Source of the DNA: Eoetvoesiella caeni
GTDB taxonomy: Bacteria; Pseudomonadota; Gammaproteobacteria; Burkholderiales; Burkholderiaceae_B
DNA: 64,000 nucleotides
Assembly: GCF_003315175.1 (NCBI RefSeq)
Contig: NZ_QNRQ01000015.1
Span: 1-64,000 of the forward strand
Reading direction: 5' to 3'
Notes under the pieces: generated by a model
What the model was told of the DNA's origin: nothing
What the model saw: only the letters and a program-made list of their open reading frames with translations
Databases searched by the model: none
Shown: positions 25,015 to 33,275 of the stretch, piece after piece
How the letters are laid out: each line of letters begins with the position of its first letter
Position numbering within the stretch: position 1 is the first letter of the stretch
Program-made: the position numbers and the translations under genes

Positions 25015-25033
25015 AGTTGTCTTTTAGGCAACT
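25015..25033. promoter_or_regulatory. Candidate operator between DJ-1 and cupin genes
   Basis: AGTTGTC (25015-25021) and GGCAACT (25027-25033) form a 6-of-7 inverted repeat. It lies in the 186-bp divergent promoter region and is a plausible site for the neighbouring XRE-cupin repressor. Confidence 0.35.
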
Positions 25034-25150
25034 CAATCCTACTATTTGTCTTAATGCGGGTCAAGATTCGCTGCCTTGTGTTATCCGCACAAACGGCGGT
25101 TTATCCAGCATGCACTGAATCCACAATGTTGCACACCTAGGGAGTTTCTT

Positions 25151-25615
25151 ATGTCCGACCAAGCCACTGAACATTTTTCAGAGCGTCTTACCGGCCAACT
25201 CGAGCCCACCCAGGGCGGTTCCGTCTATGTCAGGCCGCAAGATATGGAATGGAAGCCGTCCCAATTTGAAGGCGTCGAAATCAAGGTGCTGTACGAGAAC
25301 AAGGCCGCAGGGGAACTGACCTGCCTGCTGCGCTGGGCTCCGGGCACCACCCTGCCCTTTCACAAGCATCCGGAAATAGAGCAAAGCTACGTCATCGAGG
25401 GCTCGTTCTCCGATCACGACGGCATCTGCCGCGCGGGCGAATATGTGTACCGGGTTCCCGGTTCGATGCACGAGACGCATAGCGCCGAAGGTTGCACGAT
25501 TCTTGCGATCTACCGCAAGCCCAACATTTTTCGCAATAGCGCCGGCTACGACATCGAAGACAAAAAGCAGATCCAGACGCAGCACCAGCCAAAAACCTTC
25601 GAGGCCAAGCAGTGA
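25151..25615 (+). CDS. Cupin-domain protein (ChrR-like)
   Basis: 154 residues; the start at 25151 has AGGGAG upstream. The cupin motifs are visible as GTTLPFHKHPEIEQSYVIEG (two His and one Glu as metal ligands) and GEYVYRVPGSMHETH (fourth His). It resembles ChrR-type and quercetinase-like single-domain cupins, whose reactions are diverse. It precedes an MHS-type transporter in the same direction with a 160-bp gap, so the two may take up and process one compound. Confidence 0.75.
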   Translation: MSDQATEHFSERLTGQLEPTQGGSVYVRPQDMEWKPSQFEGVEIKVLYENKAAGELTCLLRWAPGTTLPFHKHPEIEQSYVIEGSFSDHDGICRAGEYVYRVPGSMHETHSAEGCTILAIYRKPNIFRNSAGYDIEDKKQIQTQHQPKTFEAKQ

Positions 25616-25775
25616 CTCCCGTGCCGCAGGTCCGCCGGATTCAACCATCAGGCTGAATTACACGAAAAGAAGTACAGGCTAGCGCAGATTGATTTTTTCG
25701 CCGGCACCGCAGTTCGTTTCAACAAGCAGCAATCAGCAATCCAGCGTGACTTTTACTGAAGCACATAGGAGACAA

Positions 25776-27128
25776 ATGATGATTACTCAACCGGAAACGC
25801 AAACTTCTGGCCAAGCAGTTTCAATGCGCAAAGTCGTGGCCGCCAGCGCCATTGGCACAACTATCGAATGGTACGACTTTCTTATTTATGCCACTGCGGC
25901 ATCGCTGGTCCTCAATACCTTGTTCTTTCCGACCCACGATCCGCTGGTCGGCAAACTGCTTTCCATCGGTACCATCGGTGTAGGATTCTTTGCGCGCCCG
26001 CTCGGGGCGATTATTCTCAGCCACTTTGGCGACAGGCTGGGGCGCAAGTCCATGCTTATTCTTACGCTGGTCAGCATGGGCGTTGCCACCATGCTTATCG
26101 GCCTGCTTCCCACCTACGAAACCATTGGGATTGCCGCGCCGATTCTTTTGGTGGTGTGCCGGCTGGTGCAAGGCATTGCCGTCGGCGGTGAATGGGGCGG
26201 CGCAGTGCTGATGGCGATCGAGCATTCGCCCCCGAACAGGCGCGGCTTCTATGGCAGCATCGTGCAGATAGGCTTTCCGCTGGGTATGGCGCTGGGCACC
26301 GTGTCGTTCTTTGCCTTGGCCTACTTGAACGAAGCACAATTCATGGCATGGGGCTGGAGGATTCCGTTCTTGGCCAGTGCCCTGCTGGTAGCGATTGGAA
26401 CCTATATTCGGCTGCACATTGACGAAACACCCGACTTCAAGCAAAACGTGCGTGAAGGCAAGATCGAACGTTTTCCAGTTCTTGAAACAGTGCGGCGCCA
26501 CCCAAAGGACCTGCTCATAGGGCTTGGGGCGCGGATCACCGAGATCTCGTGGATCTATGTGATAACGATTTTCGGCTTGAGTTATGCGGTGACCAACCTG
26601 GGGCTGCCGCGAACGCTGGTGCTGGGCGCGATTGCACTGGGCGCGGCGGTGGAGCTGATCACGATTCCGCTCTTCGGCGCGCTTTCAGACCGCATAGGGC
26701 GCCGCCCAGTGTATATGCTGGGATGCCTGGCGGCCATAGCGCTGGCCTTCCCGATCTTCTGGGGCATTGAAACCAAAGACCCGTCCATGGTGATTCTGGC
26801 GTTCGTCGTCGGTATGTCGGTGGGCCACGGCATCATGTATGGCGTGCAGGCCAGCTTTCTTAGCGAGATGTTCCCGTCCAACCTGCGCTATAGCGGTGCT
26901 TCGCTGGGGTATCAATTGGCAGCGCCGATTGGCGGAGGCCTTGTTCCCGTGGCCGCAGCCGCCATGGTTGGCGTATCGGGCGGCAGCACGTGGTCGGTTT
27001 CGCTGCTGATGATAGCCATTGCGCTGGCAACCATAGTAGCGGTGTTCTACGCAAAAGAAACCGCGCCCGCGGTGATAAAGGGCTATGGCCGGGCCAGCCG
27101 GGTGCCCGAGCCTCTAGTCAGTAAATAA
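25776..27128 (+). CDS. MFS transporter, metabolite:H+ symporter (MHS) type
   Basis: 450 residues from the ATG at 25776, chosen because AGGAGA lies just upstream. Twelve transmembrane segments. The N-terminus ASAIGTTIEWYDFLIYATAA is diagnostic of the MHS family (KgtP/ProP/ShiA-like). The cytoplasmic loop HFGDRLGRKSMLI and VQGIAVGGEWGGAVLMA are MFS signatures. Substrates of the family include organic acids and betaines. The neighbouring cupin and XRE-cupin regulator suggest regulated uptake of a small acid. Confidence 0.85.
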   Translation: MMITQPETQTSGQAVSMRKVVAASAIGTTIEWYDFLIYATAASLVLNTLFFPTHDPLVGKLLSIGTIGVGFFARPLGAIILSHFGDRLGRKSMLILTLVSMGVATMLIGLLPTYETIGIAAPILLVVCRLVQGIAVGGEWGGAVLMAIEHSPPNRRGFYGSIVQIGFPLGMALGTVSFFALAYLNEAQFMAWGWRIPFLASALLVAIGTYIRLHIDETPDFKQNVREGKIERFPVLETVRRHPKDLLIGLGARITEISWIYVITIFGLSYAVTNLGLPRTLVLGAIALGAAVELITIPLFGALSDRIGRRPVYMLGCLAAIALAFPIFWGIETKDPSMVILAFVVGMSVGHGIMYGVQASFLSEMFPSNLRYSGASLGYQLAAPIGGGLVPVAAAAMVGVSGGSTWSVSLLMIAIALATIVAVFYAKETAPAVIKGYGRASRVPEPLVSK

Positions 27129-27152
27129 AACGCAGAACTGCAGTTTTGTATG

Positions 27153-27181
27153 CGGGGCACATGGCTTTCCATTGTGCCCCG
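27153..27181. other. Hairpin between convergent genes
   Basis: A 9-bp perfect stem, CGGGGCACA (27153-27161) and TGTGCCCCG (27173-27181), lies between the transporter and parE, which converge here. There is no T-run on either strand, so termination is uncertain. Confidence 0.35.
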
Positions 27182-27224
27182 TGTGACCTGGGCAGCATAA
27201 ACATGCAGATCCTGGACGCAATGC

Positions 27225-27560
27225 CTATGAATTTGGGCTGCCAACGTTGGACAGCCACGAAGGAATATCACGTTTCGCATGCAATACGCGCCAAACGTCA
27301 ATATGATCTGCCGCCAGCATATAAAAGACCACATAAGGATAGGAACTTATTGGCCATGCACACAAGCCGGGCAGGTTCAGTTCATAGGCATAGCGGCTCG
27401 AACCCGTCTCGGGAAAGCGCGAAAGATGCGCATAGGCTTGTTCCAACTCATCCAAAAAGCCCATGGCGACTTTTTCGGATGCTTCAGCCAGATAGTAGGT
27501 CAGTGCGTCTTGCACATCTTGTATGGCCCGCGCCCGCGCAATAACTGGCTTGTGCGTCAC
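27225..27560 (-). CDS. parE: RelE/ParE-superfamily toxin
   Basis: 111 residues, the usual size. Helical N-terminal hairpin (ARAIQDVQDALTYYLAEAS), then FLDELEQAYAHLSRFPETG, then the core strands YVVFYMLAADHIDVWRVLHAKRDI, characteristic of ParE/RelE folds. The gene overlaps the antitoxin by 4 bp. ParE proteins poison gyrase and RelE proteins cleave mRNA; the pairing with a ParD-type antitoxin favours ParE. Confidence 0.85.
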   Translation of the reverse strand: MTHKPVIARARAIQDVQDALTYYLAEASEKVAMGFLDELEQAYAHLSRFPETGSSRYAYELNLPGLCAWPISSYPYVVFYMLAADHIDVWRVLHAKRDIPSWLSNVGSPNS

Positions 27561-27799
27561 TTTCTGGAGTAATGACGGCGCACACGGTCACGCAGTTCGT
27601 CGAAATACGCCGTGCGTACGGGCTCGCCAAGAGGCGACGCCGCGCCTTCCAGCAAAAGATTGCGCAATTGACTTCGATCCTGATCTTTGCGGATCAGTTC
27701 CCGAACATATTCGCTATGCGTGCCAAAACCACGCTGGGCGATCTGATCGTCCACATACGCTTTCAAGCTGTCCGGTAAAGAGATGTTCATGGTTCCCAT
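27557..27799 (-). CDS. parD: ParD-family antitoxin
   Basis: 80 residues with a ribbon-helix-helix N-terminus. MNISLPDSLKAYVDDQIA and THSEYVRELIRKD are typical of ParD/CC2985 antitoxins. The natural start may be the second Met (27790), since the RHH strand normally begins at the terminus. The C-terminal half should bind the toxin. First gene of the pair. Confidence 0.85.
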   Translation of the reverse strand: MGTMNISLPDSLKAYVDDQIAQRGFGTHSEYVRELIRKDQDRSQLRNLLLEGAASPLGEPVRTAYFDELRDRVRRHYSRK

Positions 27800-27842
27800 G
27801 ACGATAGCTTAGGTGTTTTGGCAGAAATTGGCAAGAATGCCT

Positions 27843-28160
27843 TTAACCGGTCGAACCCGCATCGTCTACAGGTTTCTGGTGCTTGACGCGCTCAGCTTCG
27901 GAAGTGTCGGCTGTTCCTTCGGCGTGTACGGCGGCGGAATCGCCTTGGCCGGGACGCTGGCCGCTGGCGGCGTCCCTGTTGGCAGCTGCAACGCCTTTGT
28001 CAAAAGACGGCTTGGCGCGTGGCTGCCCCGGAGGCGGCGTGTCCATGGTGGGCTTGCGTTCGTCGTCGCTGGACTGATGCGCTGGCCGCGGTGCGCCGGC
28101 GTTTGGGTCTGGCGTCTGCCCTTGCCGGGGCGCATCAGCTTTTGGATCGGGCGTCTTCAT
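27843..28160 (-). CDS. Hypothetical low-complexity protein
   Basis: 105 residues from the ATG at 28160, which has a strong GGAGG 5 bp upstream. An in-frame start at 28265 lacks one. The protein is rich in Pro, Asp, Gln and Ala, with repeated P-D-P and A-P-R segments. It has no hydrophobic core, signal or recognisable domain and is predicted disordered. It sits 43 bp upstream of parD on the same strand. Confidence 0.5.
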   Translation of the reverse strand: MKTPDPKADAPRQGQTPDPNAGAPRPAHQSSDDERKPTMDTPPPGQPRAKPSFDKGVAAANRDAASGQRPGQGDSAAVHAEGTADTSEAERVKHQKPVDDAGSTG

Positions 28161-28337
28161 TTGACCTCCATATTGGCGTTGCCTTGCGCGGAACTTTGCA
28201 AGGCGCAAGTCAACATAGCCAGCAAGCCTTGTGCCAAAACGCAGGCCGGTAACAGCAGCTTTCATTCGACGGGTTTTCGCGCACCCTTTAGGGCATTACT
28301 ATAGGACTACCTGCCATCAAACCGTTTGGGAGTTGCC

Positions 28338-28607
28338 ATGAGCGAATTTGCCAAGATGACCGAGGCCAAGTACGAAGAAGGGTATATCCGCTTCGTCTGG
28401 AACAACAACGATGAGAAGCGGCGCTATGAGATTTCAGCCGACGCGTTGCAACAATTCTTCGGCGCGCAAGGCGCAACAGGCAGCGAACTGCTCGACGCTT
28501 TCGAGCGTGGGCGCGACAAGATTACCAGCGCGGTGCGCCAATCGCTGAATATGCCCACCGACGGCGTCACCGAGTTGGGCAGCGGCGATTTCGAACCGAA
28601 CGACTAA
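28338..28607 (+). CDS. Small DUF1488-like protein
   Basis: 89 residues from the ATG at 28338, preceded by GGAG; an upstream in-frame Met at 28326 is less likely. The pattern YIRFVWNNNDEKRRYEISAD, then a helix ending ELLDAFERGRDKI, resembles DUF1488 small proteins, of unknown role. The stop overlaps the convergent stop of the MBL-fold gene. Confidence 0.5.
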   Translation: MSEFAKMTEAKYEEGYIRFVWNNNDEKRRYEISADALQQFFGAQGATGSELLDAFERGRDKITSAVRQSLNMPTDGVTELGSGDFEPND

Positions 28608-29506
28608 AAGTCCACGAAGCTATATGTGTAGCTGAGGTTGCCATCGGCATCGGCGCGGCTTAGGCGCCCGGCGGTTGGCGCGGGAAAGTGCGACGGGAAC
28701 AGCAAAGTGCCCTGCTCTGCATGCTTGGCCATGAACGCCAGGCGCGTGGCGCGAGCTTGTTCCGAGTCGGTGCAAAAACGCGTGCTCCATTGCGGGAAGC
28801 AGCACTGCAGCGGGTGATGAAGCAAGTCGCCGGTAATCATGGCGCCCTGCCCTTCGCTGTTGATTTCAACACAGGCATGCCCGGGCGTATGGCCCGGCGT
28901 GGGCACCAGGCGCAGACTGGCGTCAATGCGGTGGTCGGGCTCGACCAAGTCGGCCAGGCCGGCGTCGAACACGGGCTGCACGCTGTCTTCGATGTAGTCG
29001 CCGGTGCGCTCCAGCGCGGTCTTGCCCACTTCGCTGCGCCAGTAGGCGTATTCGGGCTTTACGAATAGGTAGCGCGCATTGGGGAAAGTAGGCACCCAAT
29101 TGCCGTCGACCAAGCGGGTATGCCAGCCGACATGGTCGACATGCAGGTGCGTTGAAAGCACGATGTCGATCTGTTCGGGCGCAACGCCCGCTTCTTGAAG
29201 CCGCGACAGCCAGCCCCATTCGGCACGGTCGAAGTCGCTGCGCACGCGCCGCTTGCAGTCGCCAACGCAGGTGTCCACCAGAATGGTCTTGCCGCCGCTG
29301 TGCAACAGAAAGCTTTGCATCGCCAGCACTAGCCGGTCGCTTGCTGCGTCGTACAGATGCGGCCTCAGCCAATTGCCTTGGGCTGCGATTATCTCTGGCG
29401 TGGAGTCGGGGTAAAGTTCGGCCGGATGCAATAAGGGGCCGGAGGACTCGACCAAAACCGTTACCGTAACGGCGCCAATGCGAAAACTGCGTGGGGTGTT
29501 ATTCAT
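28604..29506 (-). CDS. MBL-fold metallo-hydrolase
   Basis: About 300 residues from the Met at 29506 (MNNTPRSFRIG). The dinuclear metal site is visible: HxHxDH in LSTHLHVDHVGWH, a downstream His in TPGHTPGHACVE, an Asp in ITGDLLHHP and a terminal His in LFPSHFPAP. The arrangement fits the AHL-lactonase / methyl-parathion-hydrolase-like branch. The substrate cannot be told from sequence. An inverted repeat at 29598-29617 lies upstream of the start. Confidence 0.8.
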   Translation of the reverse strand: MNNTPRSFRIGAVTVTVLVESSGPLLHPAELYPDSTPEIIAAQGNWLRPHLYDAASDRLVLAMQSFLLHSGGKTILVDTCVGDCKRRVRSDFDRAEWGWLSRLQEAGVAPEQIDIVLSTHLHVDHVGWHTRLVDGNWVPTFPNARYLFVKPEYAYWRSEVGKTALERTGDYIEDSVQPVFDAGLADLVEPDHRIDASLRLVPTPGHTPGHACVEINSEGQGAMITGDLLHHPLQCCFPQWSTRFCTDSEQARATRLAFMAKHAEQGTLLFPSHFPAPTAGRLSRADADGNLSYTYSFVDF

Positions 29507-29597
29507 ACGTGGTTCTTTACGTTTGCCATAGTAACGGCCGAATCGGGCAAAGGCGCGGCTGGCCCCGTGCGATTGCCCGATCAAGTTCGGTGGTCCA

Positions 29598-29617
29598 ATA
29601 CGATGATTCTATCGTAT
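29598..29617. promoter_or_regulatory. Perfect palindrome upstream of the MBL-fold gene
   Basis: ATACGAT (29598-29604), a 6-nt spacer and ATCGTAT (29611-29617), about 92 bp upstream of the start codon. A candidate operator for an unidentified regulator. Confidence 0.4.
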
Positions 29618-29638
29618 GAAGCCCCGCAAACTCACGTG

Positions 29639-30052
29639 TTAGCGTTTAAGCCTTGCCGCGTCCAGGCTCAAGGGGCCCGCACCCAGTGCCGAGATCAGGA
29701 ACAGGCCGCCGGCAACCGAGAGGTTCTTCATGAAAAGCAGTTGAGTCACAAACTGCTGGTCCGCAGGAGCCGCCCAATAGGCATGGAAGGCCACGCTGGC
29801 GACAAGGGTGAACAAGCCAAGCAGGACGCCGGCAAGCCTTACCCTGAAGCCAATAACCAACGCGATGCCGCCGAACAGTTCCAGCAGCCCGGCCAGCAAG
29901 GCCAACGCTATAGGGAACGGCAGGCCGCCGCTGGCCACGTAGGCGGCGGTGCCCTGAAGATCGGCCAGCTTGCCGAAGCCCGAAGTAATGAACATCAGAG
30001 CCAGCAAAATGCGGCCTATCAGGGACAGCGTGGATTTGTAAGAGTCGGTCAT
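29639..30052 (-). CDS. DoxX-family membrane protein
   Basis: 137 residues with four transmembrane helices. The first holds LIGRILLALMFITSGFGKLAD, typical of DoxX/YphA proteins. GGLPFPIALALLAGLLELFGG and FHAYWAA are further family blocks. It follows the pirin gene by 52 bp on the same strand, a common pairing in Burkholderiales. The likely role is in membrane redox or stress response, though no biochemical function is settled. Confidence 0.85.
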   Translation of the reverse strand: MTDSYKSTLSLIGRILLALMFITSGFGKLADLQGTAAYVASGGLPFPIALALLAGLLELFGGIALVIGFRVRLAGVLLGLFTLVASVAFHAYWAAPADQQFVTQLLFMKNLSVAGGLFLISALGAGPLSLDAARLKR

Positions 30053-30104
30053 TGCTTTGTTTCCTAAAAAGAGTGGTGGTATTTAAAACGGGGTTATAAA
30101 AAAA

Positions 30105-30830
30105 TCAGTCGCGCGTAATGTCGAAGACCAGCACTTCGGCGTCACGGCCGCCGCTCAGCGTCAATTCGGCCTCGCCGTCCAGCAACGCGCCGTCACCGCC
30201 TGAAAGCGGTAATCCGTTCACGGTCAATTCGCCGCGAGCCAGATGCACATAGGTCTGCCGCGCGGTGTCCAGCGTCTTGGAATACGACTCAGCGCCGTCG
30301 AACAGGCCGGCTTCGATCGCCGCGTCGGCGTTCATGCCGACGGACCCGTCGGCTCCGGTGGCGGACGCTACCAGAACCAGGCGGCCCCGCTTCTGTTCCG
30401 CGGTGAAATGCTTTTGCTCGTATCCTGGCCTGATGCCGGTCAACTTAGGTTTGATCCATATTTGCAAAAAATGCGTGTTGCGATCAGCCAGGTTGTTGAA
30501 TTCGCTGTGCTGCACGCCGGTGCCCGCGCTCATGCGCTGCACATCTCCGGGGCGCACCACGCCTGCGTTGGCCGATTCGGCCGTGCCGTTGCCCATGCTG
30601 TCTTTGTGAGCCAGTTCGCCCTCCAGCACATAGCTGATAATTTCCATATCGCGGTGGCCGTGGGTACCGAAGCCTTTGCTGGGCGCGATGGTGTCATCGT
30701 TGATCACCAGCAAATTGCCGTGGCCCTGGTGCGCAATGTCGAAATAGCTTCCGAACGAAAACGTGTGGTGGCTGCGCAGCCAGCCATGGTCGGCGCGGCC
30801 CCGGTCTGCTGATTTGCGAATCTTGATCAT
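30105..30830 (-). CDS. Pirin-family bicupin protein (YhhW-like)
   Basis: 241 residues. The N-terminal cupin has GWLRSHHTFSFGSYFD, FGTHGHRDMEIISYVLEGEL and GVQHSEFN, supplying the His3-Glu metal site. The C-terminal cupin (about 150-240) is shorter. This is the YhhW/pirin architecture; YhhW has quercetin 2,3-dioxygenase activity (family knowledge). Divergent from a LysR gene, which probably regulates it with the downstream DoxX gene. Confidence 0.85.
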   Translation of the reverse strand: MIKIRKSADRGRADHGWLRSHHTFSFGSYFDIAHQGHGNLLVINDDTIAPSKGFGTHGHRDMEIISYVLEGELAHKDSMGNGTAESANAGVVRPGDVQRMSAGTGVQHSEFNNLADRNTHFLQIWIKPKLTGIRPGYEQKHFTAEQKRGRLVLVASATGADGSVGMNADAAIEAGLFDGAESYSKTLDTARQTYVHLARGELTVNGLPLSGGDGALLDGEAELTLSGGRDAEVLVFDITRD

Positions 30831-30883
30831 CTGAAGCTCCTGAAAGAGAGAATATGGGATGAACTATATAATTTCTTATGGAG

Positions 30884-30897
30884 TTGATAAATATCAA
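30884..30897. promoter_or_regulatory. Candidate LysR-binding dyad 1
   Basis: TTGATA-AA-TATCAA, a perfect palindrome 54 bp upstream of the pirin start in the AT-rich divergent region. Confidence 0.4.
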
Positions 30898-30912
30898 AAT
30901 AATCCATATAGT

Positions 30913-30929
30913 GTTTCTAAAATAGAAAC
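30913..30929. promoter_or_regulatory. Candidate LysR-binding dyad 2
   Basis: GTTTCTA-AAA-TAGAAAC, a perfect 7-bp inverted repeat centred 30 bp from dyad 1, on the LysR side. Paired sites are the usual LysR recognition and activation arrangement. Confidence 0.45.
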
Positions 30930-31031
30930 AATACCAATTCCCTGGCCCCGGCTGGTAGGCAGCGGCTTGAAGCCACGCAGTAAAAGCTTTCAGCCGAAGC
31001 CAGGGCTGCAATACGTTTCCAAAGGCACCTA

Positions 31032-31958
31032 ATGGACCGATTACTTTCAATGCGCGCTTTTGAACGTGTCGTCGATGAGGGCGGCTTTGCGGCCGCGGCG
31101 CGCGCCCTCGATATATCGGCGCCCGTCGTAACCCGTCTGGTCGCCGACCTGGAAGAACACCTGGGCACCCGGCTGCTGCAACGGACCACGCGGCGGCTGG
31201 CTTTGACCGACGCGGGCCGTACTTACCTGCAGCGTGTGCGCAATATCCTGCAAGACATCGACGAGGCCGAAGCCGTCACTAGTTCGCAGACCCAGGAATT
31301 GGCGGGCGTGCTACGCGTGCATGCGCCGCCTGTTTTGGCCAGCCACGTGATTGGCCCGCTGCTGGGAAAATTCCATCAGTCCTACCCCAAAATCCTGCTG
31401 GATATCGAGGTCGAAACAGCCAAAGAACCTCCCATCGAAGATTTCGACATCACGCTGCTGGGCGCCGATGCCGGCTTCAATGCCGACGTCGTGGCACGCA
31501 AGATTGTGGAAGCGGAGACCATCCTGGCCGCCTCGCCCGACTACTTAAGTCGGCGCGGTGCGCCGCAAGTGCCGGCCGACTTGGCGCGGCACGACTGCCT
31601 TAAGCTGAAAACGCCCACGGCTCATCCCCGTTATTGGAATATGTGGCGCACCGACAAACCCAAGAAGATGGCCGAAGTGGAGATCACGCCTGTTCTGCTG
31701 GCCAACCACACCGATACCTTGCTGCAAGCCGCGCTGGACGGGGGGGGAATTACCTCGGTGTCGCTGGACGTCGTAGCGCCTTACCTGACTGAAGGGCGCC
31801 TGGTGCGCGTGCTGGCTCCGTGGATTACGGGGCGCCTGGCCATGTATGCCGCCCTGCCCAGCCGAAAGTTCATTCCCCAGCGCACCAATATCTTTCTGGA
31901 CTATTTAGTCGACGAAACACGGCGGCAGATTTCCAAAGCGCTGGAGGCCTGCGCATAG
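31032..31958 (+). CDS. LysR-family transcriptional regulator
   Basis: 308 residues. The winged helix starts MDRLLSMRAFERVVDEGGF, with the recognition area ISAPVVTRLVADLEEHLG. The effector-binding domain follows from about 90. Divergent from the pirin/DoxX operon with two palindromes between, so it is the likely regulator of that operon. The inducer is not known. Confidence 0.9.
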   Translation: MDRLLSMRAFERVVDEGGFAAAARALDISAPVVTRLVADLEEHLGTRLLQRTTRRLALTDAGRTYLQRVRNILQDIDEAEAVTSSQTQELAGVLRVHAPPVLASHVIGPLLGKFHQSYPKILLDIEVETAKEPPIEDFDITLLGADAGFNADVVARKIVEAETILAASPDYLSRRGAPQVPADLARHDCLKLKTPTAHPRYWNMWRTDKPKKMAEVEITPVLLANHTDTLLQAALDGGGITSVSLDVVAPYLTEGRLVRVLAPWITGRLAMYAALPSRKFIPQRTNIFLDYLVDETRRQISKALEACA

Positions 31959-32034
31959 AACCCAAAGCGCGCTGCCGCGGCAGCTTTGCCATAAAGGCCT
32001 GGCCACCAAGCGCAACGCTGTAATGCACATACTT

Positions 32035-32214
32035 TCATGCATCAATGGGCTCTGCGCCGACAAAACGGGCTCGCGGACGAAGCATGAATCCCTGCGTGCG
32101 TTGCTCCAGCGCATGTGCAATCCATCCCGCGGATCTGCTTAATGTCCACAGCGCCAAGGCGCCGCCCGGCGACATTCCCAGCAATCTTGCAAATACCCAT
32201 GTGTGTTGATTATT
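32035..32214 (-). pseudogene. Citrate-synthase-family C-terminal relic
   Basis: On the minus strand an open run of ~59 codons from 32214 to the stop at 32035-32037 reads TLSRSAGWIAHALEQRTQGF, then MLRPRARFVGAEPIDA. This is the C-terminal signature of citrate/2-methylcitrate synthases (R-x-x-GWIAH-x-x-EQ). The preceding frame ends in stops and the ~300 upstream residues are absent. An ancestral gene was deleted here, leaving only its 3' end in a 384-bp gap between the LysR and cupin genes. Confidence 0.75.
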
Positions 32215-32342
32215 TTAATCAATATTGATAGCCGGTTCTGCGCATTATAAAGTGGCTGGAAGGCAGGCTGTAGCCGGCCGCCGGCCACAAGCCTGCCGGC
32301 GCAGCAGCGCCATAAACCGTTTTTACACTAGAGAGATGAAAG

Positions 32343-32756
32343 ATGAACGCACCCACCAAGCAAGACGCCCATCCGGCCGCGCAGAAGGCGGCGCCCATAA
32401 CCTGGCATGTCGACGATGTTGAATGGACTCCGCTCACCGGCTTGTTCATCCGCCAAGCCGGCTATAAAACAGTTGTGCCGCCTGAATTCACCAACGACGC
32501 CTACAGCATTGAACTGACGACCGTAGGCGCGGGAGGCTCTTCGCCGGCACATGTAGAGCCCTGGGCCCATGTGTTTTACGTGTTGTCCGGCAGCGGCGAG
32601 GTAACGGTCGAAGGCGAGGTCACGCAAGTACGCGCCGGCTCGGTAAGCCCGATCGCGGCAGGTCAGTCGCACTCTTTTCGAAACACCGGCACGGACTCTC
32701 TTGAAATGCTGGTTATCTACCATCCGCCCCGCAAGCGCAATGCCGCCCGCGCATAA
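32343..32756 (+). CDS. Cupin-domain protein
   Basis: 137 residues. The cupin motifs are AHVEPWAHVFYVLSGSGEVT (the usual second His is replaced in the motif, giving H-x5-H with Glu further on) and AGSVSPIAAGQSHSFRNTG. It is a small single-domain protein of unknown reaction. The preceding AT-rich region (32200-32340) presumably holds its promoter, but no clear boxes were seen. Confidence 0.7.
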   Translation: MNAPTKQDAHPAAQKAAPITWHVDDVEWTPLTGLFIRQAGYKTVVPPEFTNDAYSIELTTVGAGGSSPAHVEPWAHVFYVLSGSGEVTVEGEVTQVRAGSVSPIAAGQSHSFRNTGTDSLEMLVIYHPPRKRNAARA

Positions 32757-32843
32757 ACGTTTTGCGGTTTCAAAACCAGCCGGCGGCATGCTATGCGAAC
32801 AGCGACTGCCTGCAATGCGAAGCAGCCGCTGGGCTCTTTCTTT

Positions 32844-33065
32844 TTACTTGACCTCTTCGATGCTCTGGACGTCGGACGAGTTCATCTTGACTTTCCGGCC
32901 GTCTTTATCGTACGTGATAAAGCCATCCTGCCGATTGATTTCGGGTTTGTCCGCCGTCATGATCTTCTGGCCGTCCCGGGTGGTAATTTCGGTAGGCGTG
33001 GAACATGCGACAAGACCGCCGCAACCCAAGATCATCAACGCACACAGGAATTTCTTCGAAATCAT
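32844..33065 (-). CDS. YgdI/YgdR-like small lipoprotein (DUF903)
   Basis: 73 residues. The signal peptide ends in the lipobox LVAC (Cys21), predicting lipid attachment at the envelope. The mature part (ITTRDGQKIMTADKPEINR, then GFITYDKDGRKVKM and a final I-E-E) is the small SH3-like DUF903 domain of E. coli YgdI/YgdR. Function unknown. Confidence 0.85.
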   Translation of the reverse strand: MISKKFLCALMILGCGGLVACSTPTEITTRDGQKIMTADKPEINRQDGFITYDKDGRKVKMNSSDVQSIEEVK

Positions 33066-33275
33066 AATGCTGCTCCCAGAGGTGATTGAAAAACCAGAGT
33101 AACAAAGCAGCTCCAGGGGTATTGTGAGGTTTTGTCAGGGCAAGCCACAAAAACCTACGCCCGCATGGAGCGCGGGGGACAAGCGCCGCGAGGCTTACAT
33201 GACTGGAAGAAGCCTGTGAACCAACCACCGCGGCGCCTTAACCTCATTACCGCATTCCAAGCAGTGACCTGCCGC

